Assembly: GCA_000507305.1 (NCBI GenBank)
Contig: DF239128.1
Coordinates: forward strand, 188,838-252,837
DNA: 64,000 nucleotides
Direction of reading: 5' to 3'
Origin: Breviolum minutum Mf 1.05b.01
Lineage: Eukaryota > Sar > Dinophyceae > Suessiales > Symbiodiniaceae
Under the pieces are notes generated by a model that was not told the origin of the DNA, ran no database searches, and saw nothing but the letters and a program-made list of their open reading frames with translations. Made by a program: the position numbers and the translations under genes. This document shows, piece by piece, positions 22,520 to 32,427 of this stretch; within the stretch, counting starts at the first letter, position 1; each line of letters opens with the position of its first letter.

Positions 22520-23340
22520 CAGGCCTGGATTTCCAGTCAAAGCAGGTCACAAAGTGGGGCCATTTTGTAAACAAAAAACACTGTAGGTTGTAGCAGATCT
22601 TGTGTTTTCCCGTAATTTTTGTTTGGAAATTCAGTGGTGGCGCGAAAGGCATCAAAGAATGTATTGTTGGGCCTATTTTGGTGACATCGGGTGGGAAAAA
22701 ATGCGAAAATTGGCGAGACAAAACAATGCTGTGTACCAATCTTGGACTGTAGAAATGCTTCAACCGGTACGGTCTTTTTTTCTGATCGCTCTTGCAAGCT
22801 GCAAGTGATTGAATCGAAAACTTGGTTTATGGTAGTGGTTGCTCTCACTTGCTCGAACGCTGTGAGCAGGGGGGAAGACAAGACGCTGGGTATCCCGAAA
22901 GCCCAGAGACCGTGCCAGAGGTGTGTACACATTATCAAGGCATTAGGTAGGCGCATGTCAAAAGTCATATCAGAGTCCTGGTTACCTGGTTCTGGGTGCA
23001 GCCTTCTACAGTATGAAGGTGGATAATGCGATTGCTACACTTGTCGCGCAGCACCTTGTACAACACCAGCGGCAATTTGAACCAAAGAGAATTTTACACC
23101 AAAAACATTTTAGACGAGACCACTTCTACAACGGAATGCAAGAATACCAGAAACCTTTGACCCCAAAGAACTCTTACGCCAAATTGCTTTACACCAGAAG
23201 ACTTTTACATCAGAATTTGTTTACACCAGGACACCTGAAACTTTTCAACAAAAAAGTTTCACACCAGAAAACCTTTACCGCAAAGGACACTTCACGCCAA
23301 ATGGCGTGAACACCAGAAGGCTTTTACCTAGATCTGTATA
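22520..23340. other. insertion private to copy A
   Basis: No counterpart is visible in copy B. A 143-codon minus-strand ORF (22537-22968) reads AFEQVRATTTINQVFDS and other unrecognised sequence. The right part is the 16-bp degenerate tandem repeat. The whole could be a decayed transposon, but no terminal repeats or known domain are seen. Confidence 0.5.
23085..23328. repeat. degenerate 16-bp tandem repeat (TTTACACCAGAARRCC)
   Basis: About 15-17 diverged units, each starting TTT/TTC + ACACC and ending in AARRCC-like sequence, run in tandem. The same unit family occurs at 55130-55290, also in a copy-specific insertion. No coding or hairpin structure is obvious. Confidence 0.75.
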
Positions 23341-23450
23341 TATATATATATAATAAGTATATATAATTTGTTTGAAGTTGCGCATAGATATGTATCTATT
23401 TATATATAAATATGCGTATGTAAGCGTATGTGTATATATATATATAACAA
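23335..23450. repeat. TA microsatellite
   Basis: TATATATA runs with GTATG interruptions, non-coding. They bound the private insertion on its right side. Confidence 0.85.
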
Positions 23451-23539
23451 AAGTCGCATACAAGTAGCTGTAGAATACCTCAAATATTGTCGCACAAACA
23501 CACACAAGAGTGACTGGCCCTGCAACAGGGTCGGAGTCT

Positions 23540-23880
23540 GCTTCCGAGACTTCAAACTGTGCCCGATAATGTGTTTGTCTGACACAAATTGATCGTCGCC
23601 GTCGCACCTCAATGCAGCACATTTTGCCTTGCACACATTCTCAAAGGACTCCTGTTGCTTGTCCTGAGCCAACAATCGAAAGCTCAAATGTACAATTACT
23701 AATGCTGTCGTTTTGCTTTGGTTGAATCCATTCAGGTGAACGGTGAAGAGAAAGGCAGGACACCAACTGCCGGCTGAGCAAGAGACCACTGCAACATATA
23801 GATCAGTGGCCGAGTCGTACGCATCAGAGACCTCTGTGGTCAACGAAAGCGTCAAGCCCATTGGGGCCACGGTAGGCTCT
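23540..23880 (-). CDS. membrane-gene exons (Cys-containing loop), copy A
   Basis: Two conserved pieces are shared with copy B (58000-58345). One reads TTEVSDAYDSATDLYVAVVS, the other SFENVCKAKCAALRCDGDDQ. Their order and frame indicate parts of one or two exons lying between the TM exons at 24.0-24.25 and 22.0 kb. The four-Cys segment may form a disulphide loop. Exact boundaries are not resolved because copy A has a small frame change relative to copy B near the LSLTT segment. Confidence 0.5.
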
Positions 23881-23989
23881 TAATGGCTGATGGATACTCT
23901 GCGCTGAGAAAATACCATTGGATGCCACTGTACTTCATGTATCTTCATGTTCAGAATATATTCAACTTGTACCCCCTCCCAAACCCTTC

Positions 23990-24256
23990 TAAGAAAAGCT
24001 GAAATATACACCAAGCTGCCGCGACTGCCACATGCAATAAGTCAGCACCAACCGTTTTGGCTTCATTCTCAAAATACTTTCGATTCTTCCAAGCAAGGGC
24101 TCTTTTGGCCTTGGAGCTGAAGCTCAGGATTTCTTCCCAAAAAGGGGGAAGTGAATAGGACAATACGAACAAATGCAAATGCCAAAAATATCGCAACTGC
24201 AGCTGGATGGCGAAGGTCTCTAGCAAGCTTGGGCTCATCCTAAGTTCAGTGCCCAT
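23990..24256 (-). CDS. membrane-gene exon, copy A
   Basis: The frame reads MSPSLLETFAIQLQLRYFW, then EILSFSSKAKRALAWKNRKY and ENEAKTVGADLLHVAVAAAW, ending in a hydrophobic segment. Copy B (58400-58640) keeps KVKRALAWKLRRYFEYEAKK and VAVAAAWFSFF. It is a basic amphipathic segment followed by a TM helix. Confidence 0.5.
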
Positions 24257-24439
24257 GTGGGTTTCTGAGACAAAAGTGTTTTATGTGTTGTGGGTTTGCA
24301 TTGGAGATGTTTGAGTGAAGCAAGAGTTTGGGTGCATCCAACGGAGAGGTAGTCTGTATGCAAAGTTCTGTAATGCAAATGAAGCATGCGTGCTTTTTGT
24401 CTTAGCTCAGTGGTCATACAAAGTGCAGTAATAAAGCAG

Positions 24440-25280
24440 GAAGTTTGGATATGCCGTTGGGTTCTCGGCCAGACAGGCCTCCCCTTACCTGCGCCAGGTT
24501 GTTTATGGTGCTAAATTTGGATATTTCTTCAATTGTGCTCCAACGTTTGTGGGCCCCGTGCCACAAAGCTTTATCACTTAGGTCAATTTGTCTTGGACCA
24601 AGGCGTATGGCTCATGGATGTTCATGGGCCTGTCACCTTGGTACTATTTTTCTAAAAACTGTAAACACCCCCAGGGCATTGGTGAATCACTCCATCTTAT
24701 TCGGTGCTCATGGAGAGAGAAGCAGTTTGAAAAATGGTTGTACCAAAAACGTAGAGAACCGCAGCAGATTTCTGCAAACTCACTCTAAGGAACAGCTCCT
24801 TGGTTTTTACTGTCGCATTAATTTGAAGGATCTCCGGTCTTGCATTAAAGATATTTTTCTGTTTGGTTGGTTTCGACATGTGGCCCTGGGGGCTGTTGTG
24901 TCGCCAGCGGCTTATGCTGTCATGGCCTCCAGTCAGGACAGTTGTTGACCTTACCGTTCACACCCCATAGGCTCATGGGAACATATGGCTTTGCACTGTG
25001 CTCACTTTGCTGAGGGCAGACCTAGACAAAAGGCTAATAATCCACTTGTGCCGCTACAACTTGATGATATAGGAAGTACCAACCTCACTTTGAATTACCT
25101 TGCTAAGGTTGCTGCCGTAGTTGTCACTGACAGACGTGGTCATGTTGTGTACTCTGAGGCTGCAGACTAAGGACGGGATTTTTCATCTAAGGCACCAGCT
25201 TTGGGCTCGGTGCTGCGCGCTGTTTTGAGCTAGACGCAAAGCAAGGGCACTATATCTCATGCACCTTACAATATATAAAA
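24440..25280. other. insertion private to copy A
   Basis: Copy B goes straight from the match of 24430 to the match of 25290. The extra 840 bp has interrupted plus-strand frames reading SARQASPYLRQVVYGAKFGY and NLTLNYLAKVAAVVVTDR with several stops. It looks like a degraded coding fragment, gene or retroelement, of unknown family. Confidence 0.45.
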
Positions 25281-25664
25281 ACAATCTCCATTGATCTCCT
25301 TTGCAGCCGTCCTTTTTAGGGAGTCCACAAAACTACGAAACGAGGAGGCAGCAACCTAAATCAGAAGGGTATCAAAAAAAAAACTGCCGCGGTTCACAGT
25401 GACACTGTGCAAAGCAGCATGTCCTGATAACTAACCCATATCCATCGTTTTTTTTAGCATGCGTTCACTCAGAGAGAAACCTTCCAGATTCATGAAACGT
25501 CCTTTCCAACGAGATGTGAACCTTCCACATTTTTTCTCCAAGCGACTGCTGTGTAGCGGCCTCGTGCAAGCCTGGTGGGCACAGATGGAAATATCGAAAG
25601 GAAGCACTAAATTCCTGTTCAAATCCTTTCAAAAAATTCTTGTGTACTATGCGAAAGCCTGTTC

Positions 25665-25830
25665 CGAGCTTCCCAGCTATCTGCCAAGAAGCTTTCAGGG
25701 TCCATTCCCCAGGTCAGCAGCTCTGGGTTTGCGGTGATGCACTCCCATGTAAGTCGAACTCGCCTGGAAAGACTGGCCTTGCGCTGCAGTATCTGCACAC
25801 TGCGAGAAGCTTTAATGGAGCCGGTCAGAT
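25665..25830 (-). CDS. membrane-gene exon, copy A
   Basis: The frame reads SRSVQILQRKASLSRRVRLT then WECITANPELLTWGMDPESF. It is conserved almost exactly in copy B at 60235-60365 (ITAN becomes ISAN). It is basic and then neutral, probably cytoplasmic. A further small exon, QDLRLGVEEAKVSTEL, lies at 25880-25945 with a counterpart at 60440-60500. Confidence 0.5.
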
Positions 25831-26089
25831 GCAAAAAGATGCAAAACGATGCAAAACTCGTCGAAATTTGCCAAGCAGCTAAGTGAGATTCCTTACGAGC
25901 TCGGTGGATACCTTGGCTTCTTCTACTCCCAAGCGCAAGTCTTGTTCAAACGGTTGCCTTGCTTACACCGTCGGTATGTCATGGGATTCGAGTGCCCAAA
26001 ATTCATCCAGTATCATTCGTGTCATATCCTTGCCATCCCAGCTTCCCAGTCACCCTTCCAACACAGAAACTTTAGATTAGCAGACTGGC

Positions 26090-26260
26090 GTAGGCCCCAA
26101 ACATGTCAACAAGCATACATCCAAGACCGATGGAACCAGAACCCTTGAGCTCCCTTGACACCAACATATGTCTGCAGAAAACGTTGAAATGATCCCCAAC
26201 GATGTCGACCATGCCCCCATTTTTTTCAAGTGGCACATCTTTGTTGCTAAAGGCTTTGAA
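26090..26260 (-). CDS. membrane-gene exon, copy A
   Basis: The frame reads GGMVDIVGDHFNVFCRHM and GSGSIGLGCMLVDMFGAYAS, a short acidic loop and a small-residue hydrophobic helix. In copy B the matching stretch (60605-60770) keeps DMVDIIEDHFKLFC but has a different frame before it (AWKKNG), so one copy carries an indel or the acceptor differs. Confidence 0.45.
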
Positions 26261-26394
26261 AAAGCCAGCTCTCCTTTGCACAGCAAATGCAAATGGCAGT
26301 TGCAGGATTGGGAGACAAAGCAAGGAAAACGATTGGAGTTGCGGATCTTCCGGTTTGAACTGTCACTTGTCTGCTATTCGAAATGATTTGGAGG

Positions 26395-26500
26395 AACTAT
26401 GGGCTGCCGCTCCTTCAATAAAGAAATGCGGATCCTCACCGCCATCCTCGAGGCTTTCTAAGGTTGCTGTTTCCAACACTCCAGCGTCCTGCAAGAGTTT
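26395..26500 (-). CDS. membrane-gene exon, copy A
   Basis: After a CTTGCAG acceptor the frame reads DAGVLETATLESLEDGGEDP and FFIEGAAAH. Copy B at 60960-61056 is the same except S for G. It is acidic and presumably cytoplasmic. Confidence 0.55.
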
Positions 26501-26508
26501 TCACCGTG

Positions 26509-26817
26509 TCATCTACGGGAAGTGTTGACATATGTTTGCATGAAGGCATCATGGAAACCATCAACGCAATAGATCCAAGGAAAACAGTCCTCAATGTCAC
26601 TCCATGTCAGACCGAGGCCAGGCATGAGTGGCTGCATGACTTTCTCCAGCTTGAGAACAGCTTTCTGAGTTGCTTTCTGTCTGTTCGCTTTTGGGTTAAG
26701 CTTTATACCCGCCTTGTTGGCAGCAGGTACCAAACAATATACCACAGCTGCGCAGACCAGATACACAGCCAACATAGCACCAATTGGATTGGAAATGTAG
26801 TAGACGGCCGGTCCCAT
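26509..26817 (-). CDS. transmembrane exon, copy A
   Basis: The exon encodes a TM helix (NPIGAMLAVYLVCAAVVYCL) followed by a basic stretch ending LGLTWSDIEDC. Copy B (61146-61397) is closely similar (NPLGAMLAVYLVCASVVYC). After DIEDC the two copies lose frame agreement, so the exon probably ends there, at a GT or non-canonical GA donor. Confidence 0.65.
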   Translation of the reverse strand: MGPAVYYISNPIGAMLAVYLVCAAVVYCLVPAANKAGIKLNPKANRQKATQKAVLKLEKVMQPLMPGLGLTWSDIEDCFPWIYCVDGFHDAFMQTYVNTSRR

Positions 26818-26899
26818 TAACTTTATTCCTTTGAACCTTGGTTCAAAAGGCCCACTGAGTTAAATCGAGTAGTCGATGCAAGACTCAACTGTGCTCTGT

Positions 26900-27000
26900 G
26901 CGGCCATGTGTCGTTTCGCTCGTCCCAAGCTTTTGCGCAAAGCAGCTGGTTGCAAACTCCACGGTCGCAATCTTGGGCCTTGAACAACCCAGAATGAAAC
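26900..27000 (-). CDS. membrane-gene exon, copy A
   Basis: The frame reads FILGCSRPKIATVEFATSCF and AQKLGTSETTHG, shared with copy B at 61480-61600. Three frames are partly open, so the choice rests on A/B conservation and is provisional. Confidence 0.35.
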
Positions 27001-27089
27001 TCCCGTGCATGAAACAAGCAAAACTCTCTCATACAATTGCAGCCACTGTCTTTGTCATCATCCTATGCACATCCAAGATCCTACACATC

Positions 27090-27245
27090 GTGGTTGGCAC
27101 AGAAGGCAGAAGGGATCTTCGATGCATCTCAGAATGTGGCAACTCTGGGCTACCGACACGACATTCAAAATCGAGAAGAGGCTCTTCATGGCGTCTGTTG
27201 CTTCTGGGGGCCACGGCATCTTCAACCCCTGACAGAAAATCGAGA
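27090..27245 (-). CDS. membrane-gene exon, copy A
   Basis: The frame reads LKMPWPPEATDAMKSLFSIL and NVVSVAQSCHILRCIEDPF. Copy B (61690-61820) keeps it and continues CANHDV. Copy A has a 7-bp tandem duplication near 27100-27113 that shifts the frame after DPFC unless the exon ends just before it. Confidence 0.5.
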
Positions 27246-27559
27246 AATCTTACCCCCTGGGCAATTCTCGCAGTTTTATGATTATGCAATTTTGCTCGGT
27301 GCAAGAGTTTAGCCTGCTATCAAATCTTATAAAATGTGATGAATACCGATACCCCAGAATCGGCCAGAACGCTAAGCCCAAGACGAAGTCCTAAGCCCCA
27401 AGTCCGTTTTTCTCTTTCCAAAAACATGGACCCACTTGTTCCAAGATGACCAATGATGACTCAGACCCTGTGGATCAAAAAGGGTTTCCACCTTGTCCTC
27501 GTAGTTCCATGTCCATGACATCTTCGGTACCCTTAAAATCAAAAGGCGCCCACCTCCGT

Positions 27560-27835
27560 GCTTGTCGCGCATTCAGTGGCATTTGCACTCGCACAAGCTG
27601 CCAGTTGCTTCATCTCTGCTTCATCTTCCGACCAAGCGAAGCTTTTGAGTTGGTCCAAATTGAATTCCAGGAGGACAGAGCCTTGACACACCAAGTTACC
27701 AAGTGCTCCCGATTGAAGTTGGGCGTGAATTCAAAATACTTCAGAAGGGATCGATCTCAAAGTGACAGACTTGGTAGAAGCATTTCTCAAGAAAACCATT
27801 ATTGTAATGACCTCTAAAGTTATGACAGCAGTAGC
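27560..27835 (-). CDS. TM exon plus acidic exon, copy A
   Basis: The frame reads TAVITLEVITIMVFLRNAST, a TM helix. In copy B this continues KSVMGDRSLLKHFEFTPNF to a GT donor, but copy A has one extra base near 27757-27762 and terminates soon after. The next exon, LLEFNLDQLKSFAWSEDEAE then MKQLAACASANATEC, is intact in both copies. Confidence 0.5.
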
Positions 27836-28339
27836 AACCTCATTTCAACAATGGCAAGGGTAGCACCCCTTATATAAATCTGGGCAGGTGGCATGCTGCA
27901 ATCCATTGTGAGCCAATACCTCAGCATCTAGACATGTTGCACGATCACTGACGCCAAATCATATGCAAAATAGAGTCCCGCGCAATCAGAATCCAATGTG
28001 TTGCGTACAAAATCAGAGCCACTAGGTGGAGCACATACTGAATCACAAGCAGTACGTGTAGTGTAAAATGCGGGACCACCACATCATGATACCACGTGAG
28101 CTGTGTGATTACAAAATGGGGACCGCCGTTGTCATGAAAACTGCGCGAAATGGCTGCGTTTTAGTGATGGACCTACAGCTTCCGCCACAACTTCCGCAAG
28201 CTTTCGCGATGCTGCTTTCTCAGGTTTTGTTTCAGCGAGAAAAGCACCAATAGTTTATGGGAATGTTCCTTTTCCATCCTTTTCCCAGGTTTTTTGTGAA
28301 AACTTGTTTGAAAAAACCCATTCCAGAGGGTTTCCTCAA

Positions 28340-28480
28340 GCGTTGATCCTTGCTCACCTTCGTACCTTTAATCATTTTAATCAAATGTTCATTCGTCGGC
28401 TTCCCCGGCTTGAACCTTGTGCCAGTTAGATAACAAGGCATCGCAACCGACTCCACATAAACGGAGGAGAAAAAACAAGG
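28340..28480 (-). CDS. candidate exon present only in copy A
   Basis: The frame reads VYVESVAMPCYLTGTRFKPG and KPTNEHLIKMIKGTK, ending at a GTGAGC donor. Copy B lacks the whole stretch corresponding to 27.96-28.53 kb. Either copy B lost an exon or copy A gained one. The upstream acceptor is not obvious. Confidence 0.35.
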
Positions 28481-28509
28481 CAAAACTCACGTGGAAGCGG
28501 AACTCCTAC

Positions 28510-28665
28510 CGTCCAAAATTGAAGTTTTCATGATGGCTGAGTTGCGAATGATGCTGGTGTGTAGTTTCACACCCCCCTTCACAGCAGTCGTGGCCGCCAT
28601 GACTGCCACAGCAAAGTTCATGAACGCCTTCTGGACAAGATCCGATAGAATTCCCAACTCAGTGG
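28510..28665 (-). CDS. TM exon, copy A
   Basis: The frame reads GILSDLVQKAFMNFAVAVMA and ATTAVKGGVKLHTSIIRNSA, a hydrophobic helix with a basic end. It is conserved in copy B at 62530-62660. In copy A a stretch of about 50 bp just upstream (28670-28725) carries stops not present in copy B, so the exon probably starts at the CTGAG acceptor. Confidence 0.55.
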
Positions 28666-28978
28666 AGCATAGGTCAGCGTCAATGGATTTCAGCCACATC
28701 AACCATACTAAATTACTATCAATCAATCATACGATCTCTTGATCCTTGCTGCAATCACATGGCGGAAGTCCCAAAATTACAAACCCAACAATGTGAGTTT
28801 CCGGATTTGACCGTCGACTGGTTTGACATGACAATTTTTTGCACACGGGAATGTATGATGATGTATGTATATATATATATATAGACATATATCATTTAGA
28901 AAAATACGTGTATAATTGTAATATATATATATATAAATCATATATCACAAAGGAGACTGAGGCTGTGACAGCTAGCAC

Positions 28979-29230
28979 ACTGCCAGGGTCGTCTGGACAA
29001 AGCTGGCAAAAGTCTGGATAGCTATCACGTGCATAACCATCTGGGCAATGACCGCAGAGAACACCAGCAGAGCCTCAAGAAAAGCGATACTTAAGATGCC
29101 CTGGTTGTTCAGGTACTGGGCGCTACTGCCGTAGCTTGAACTGGCACTTTCATGAAACTGCAATGTATAAGGCTGGGGCCGGCTGCACATCCATTTCCTC
29201 GCTAGCAGGGGGTCACAGATGTTTTCAGCC
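28979..29230 (-). CDS. TM exon with short Cys-containing loop, copy A
   Basis: The frame runs AENICDPLLARKWMCSRPQP, then a Ser/Tyr-rich loop, then the helix ILSIAFLEALLVFSAVIAQM. Copy B (62990-63260) keeps the helix and flanks. It is probably the second TM segment after the ectodomain. Confidence 0.6.
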
Positions 29231-29267
29231 TACAAGATGCCCCCTCTTCACTGGCTGGTCATGATTT

Positions 29268-29455
29268 CCGACTTGCATCTGATTTCATTTCCGATCCAAG
29301 TGTCCCCATTCACCATGGCAACCTTGCGGGGCATCAAGACCAAGGCGGGTAGAAAGACATGCTTCACCACCAAGACATCCAGGAGAACCATCAAGCAGCA
29401 GAACATCACAGGACACAGCAGTCGTGATTCCTGTCTGGAAAAAACCAGGCCTCAG
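29268..29455 (-). CDS. first TM exon, copy A
   Basis: After a TTTTTCCAG acceptor the frame reads RLLCPVMFCCLMVLLDVLVV, then KHVFLPALVLMPRKVAM and a polar end with a GTGAAG donor. Copy B (63300-63480) keeps the frame (AVLVVKHVFLLALALMP). It follows the last cysteine-rich exon and so is likely the first membrane segment. Confidence 0.55.
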
Positions 29456-29735
29456 TGTCAGTCAAGCAGCATAAACCAGAAATTTTCAACCATCAGAAAG
29501 ACAGAATAGACAGAAAGAAGCGTTGCACGATCATGTATCAAGTGGGCGGTTTCTGCACCAATATGACACATACAGGTCAATGCAAGAACCGTCTGCATGT
29601 GTTACAGTACAGGGATGTCCCAAAACGAAGCTGTCACTGACAGCTACTCTGACGAGGGGTTTGGGCGCGTTTGGGCTGCACCGGAAAGAGGTGAAAATGT
29701 TGGGAAACGATCGCCTTGCCCTGCAATCAATGAGC

Positions 29736-30266
29736 CTAGCAGCATACATGGCTCCTAAGGACGGGAGGGCTTTCGAAACGTTTAGTGCAGACCAGGAACT
29801 GGGGTATAGGAAGGGCATGAATTCCTTGTAGAGAAGCATTGCTGCTCTTCTCAAAACCACCCCTGCAATCCAGACCTTCGAACGTGCAAGAAATGCACTT
29901 CGCAAGCTGCTGGCTGTTGCTGTCGATGCTTGCATAGTGGTTGATTTCGCAGAAACAATCTGCCAAAGAAGATGCGCCAAGCTCACTATCAGCATTGGCT
30001 GGGCAGTTCAGTGGGCACTCTCCGTTTCCGAGATTTGGCTTGTAGCTCTTGCGGGCGCACGGTGGGCAAACGCTGCTTTCAGAGCCATCAGCTTGAACCT
30101 CCAAGACATAGAAGTGGCCAGGCTTGCAAATGCAATCACTCTTAGCCCTTCGTTGGTTTGTCGTGGTTGAATTTGCAGGGCACAGAATTGCTTGCCCATC
30201 TCCAGGACAATAGTAGCCTTCCAAACAGCTTGTGCATGAGCCTGTTTCATCTTCAAAAAGCCCCTC
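29736..30266 (-). CDS. GCC2/GCC3 cysteine-rich exon (last of the ectodomain)
   Basis: The exon begins at a GCGAG acceptor (30267-30268) and reads EGLFEDETGSCTSCLEGYYC, then DCICKPGHFY, CPPCARKSYK, NCPANADS and DCFCEINHYA. These are consecutive GCC2/GCC3 units, small disulphide-stapled repeats of extracellular proteins. It ends in DCRGGFEKSSNAS. It lies outside the duplicated segment, so copy B's version, if any, is beyond the window. Confidence 0.7.
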   Translation of the reverse strand, partial: EGLFEDETGSCTSCLEGYYCPGDGQAILCPANSTTTNQRRAKSDCICKPGHFYVLEVQADGSESSVCPPCARKSYKPNLGNGECPLNCPANADSELGASSLADCFCEINHYASIDSNSQQLAKCISCTFEGLDCRGGFEKSSNASLQGIHALPIPQFLVCTKRFESPPVLRSHVCC

Positions 30267-30426
30267 CTCGCAGGGAGATTCAGAGAATCAGAGGTGTGTT
30301 TGAAGCCTGCTACAGTATGCCACAGTGGCGTTTAAGGAAAATGGTGGAAAATGGTGCCAGCTTGTTGCTACAGCTTGCCGAAAACATGCAGAATTTCATT
30401 TTCAGCTGCACAAATCGCAAACTCGC

Positions 30427-30519
30427 CTGGCACTTGCAGGTGTCACTTGAAGTTGCACCTGTGTCCAAAGTGGATCTGAGTGACGGGCATCTGGAACAGA
30501 CAGCATCGGCGATATCCGC
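30427..30519 (-). CDS. GCC repeat exon flanked by GC donor
   Basis: A 31-codon exon (CAG acceptor at 30520-30521) reads ADIADAVCSRCPSLRS and DTGATSSDTCKCQ. It joins in frame with the preceding exon (ending LKGEYK) and the following one (starting EGLFEDE), giving the classical C-x-C-Q-E-G-L junction. Its donor would be GC (CAG/GCGAGT), a non-canonical type known in dinoflagellates. Confidence 0.6.
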
Positions 30520-30671
30520 CTGCCAAAGTAGAGAAGGGAAACAGGATTTAGAAAAGATTTATGTGTCCATAGTATGGTGGAGTTTGGAGTCCAGAGATCA
30601 GCCCGCCCCCAGACATTGTTGACACAATCTCAAAAATACGAGCTGCATTCTTGAAGCACATGCCTTGTACT

Positions 30672-30764
30672 CACCTTTCAGGCAGGCGGAGCAGGCCCCA
30701 GTTGCAGGATCATATCCATAACCGGGGCTGCACTGACAGTCCTCCTTGCTCTGGATGGGAACAC
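30672..30764 (-). CDS. GCC repeat exon
   Basis: The exon reads VPIQSKEDCQCSPGYGYDP and ATGACSACLKGEYK, one GCC unit. It has a GACAG acceptor at 30765-30766. To stay in frame with the next exon the donor must be AAG/GCATGT, a second GC donor; a canonical GTGAGT six bases earlier breaks the frame. Confidence 0.6.
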
Positions 30765-31139
30765 CTGTCAATCCATGCCAATCCCGCTTTTTTTTGCAAA
30801 AATCAAAGAACAAAGAGTATGAATCAAATGAGGGATCAGTGGTTGATTATAGCGTGCTTCCTTTTAAACTACTTTTATCACTTAGAGGGAGCAGGTGTCC
30901 AGTTTGATGATGTTGTAAAAACAGTGCGCGCAAGATTCATCGCAACAAGCTTTGCTGTTATGGTTCTCCAACATAAATGACGTTAAATAGATTCAGCATC
31001 GCTTACCATCCCGCAATCTAACATAGCCATGGAAATCCATCATTCGTATCTGTAGCATTCCTATTGCTAAACGGTGGTTTCAATTGCTATATAAATACCA
31101 AAGTGTGGTGTTGTAACCAGATAACACTCAGGGCTCCAA

Positions 31140-31240
31140 GGTTGTTTGACTTCCGGAAATTAGCAGCACAAGCCTGGAGGCACAGAGCGGTATTGCCCAC
31201 ACACGATCGTGGTAGCAATGGTCTGCGGTTCTGAGGACAC
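31140..31240 (-). CDS. candidate small exon of the GCC gene
   Basis: A minus-strand frame reads QLNVSSEPQTIATTIVCGQY and RSVPPGLCC. The Cys/Pro composition fits the ectodomain, but boundaries are not defined and other frames are open. Confidence 0.3.
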
Positions 31241-31259
31241 ATTCAGCTGAATGCCAGCC

Positions 31260-32180
31260 CTCGACAATGTCCTGAGATATAATAGCCCTCATGATAACTC
31301 CATGCCAACCACGCCCCCAGGCTCCGCGACAAATGGGTACATGTGAAGAAATACTAAACAAACGGGCCCTTCTGGGGATTCGGAAAGATATCATGAGATA
31401 TCTTTGCACGATTCGGATATGGAGGGGGCATGGTCCAAAGTCAAACTCGCAAACAAGCGACGGGTTCGACTGCACTGCACCAGAGATCTCGTTGTTCAAC
31501 GTCGACACATCCAAGTCGCCAGCTGTTCTCTGTGCTTCGTCTTCAGAGCGCGTGTTGATGGTGATGGTGATGGTGGAGAGGTCAAAGAGGCGTCGGCTAA
31601 GCCGCCGTCCAAAAAGGCTCCCAAAGTCCTTGGAGACTCCAGAGACCCAAGCTTGTTACATCTTTGCCCCATTTTGCGGTGTCTTGAATAAAGGTTGCTT
31701 TTATTTCATTACAATATAACTTATAACATATATAATATATAATTAATTATAAAAAAAGAGGGTGAGAGAGAGAGAGAGTTGAATTTCCAAGTTTAAGTTG
31801 CACTCCAAAAAGCAAACTGGATCTCACAATCTGGCACGGCATTTAACACCATGTATCAGAAAAGTAGCCGAAAGGATGCCTAAATATGCCTAAATTTTAT
31901 CTACTACTCAACTAGAACTAGACACCTTTGAGTAGCGAAATGAAATGGTCCATTGGTTTATATGATATACCCATGATATACCTACATATGATTGTTCAGA
32001 AACTGGGACGTAGTATGGCGGATATGATGCCCTCACACCCATGAGGCTCCCGGGCAGCTACCACATCTGTGGCTGACAAGGCACGATTTCTATCGCTGAA
32101 GGATCCATTCCAGTTGCAGCGGCAAGGCTAGTTACGAACATTTCCTGAGAAGCACAGAGGTCGGTATCGGTTGTGAGCCA
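31260..32180. other. intron-like sequence
   Basis: AT-rich with a short (GA)n run at 31765-31780. No supported exon. It lies between ectodomain exons of the GCC gene and is read as intron. Confidence 0.5.
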
Positions 32181-32427
32181 ACTCAGCCAGAACAGCTTAA
32201 GCTTTCCACAGATTTTGCTGCATCTACGAAATGATTTGGGTACCGGATACAAGCACGTACAGCCACAGCAAAAGAAAGAACAAGCATGAAGAAAACTGAA
32301 AGAGCCCAAGCAAGCAAGTACAAGTGCAAATCTCTCGTCCTGAGACTTCCTAGAGCTCTTCCAAGTGTTTCTGTCTGATTCATGTTCTGCACCAGGTTCA
32401 CAAGCTCTCCCTCTGCCGCCAAGTTGC

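Larger units (their letters stand above)
16440..29640 (-). repeat. segmental duplication, copy A
   Basis: This block aligns co-linearly and in the same orientation with 52265-63720. Anchor pairs are 17451-17530 with 53291-53385, 19171-20290 with 53820-54875, 20950-22090 with 56110-57260, 23500-24260 with 57945-58640, 25665-27950 with 60220-62480 and 28960-29640 with 62965-63720. Exon stretches differ by about 1 base in 100 (for example 21360-21480), while other DNA differs by many substitutions and indels. Copy A has private insertions at about 17.86-19.16, 22.5-23.34, 24.44-25.28 and 27.96-28.53 kb. It carries the membrane part of the GCC gene and the helical-protein exons, both on the minus strand. 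Confidence 0.92.

Noticed and set aside
28670..28830. In-frame stops upstream of the copy A TM exon taken as a pseudogene lesion
   Set aside because: A CTGAG acceptor just downstream of the stops lets the region be intron in both copies.
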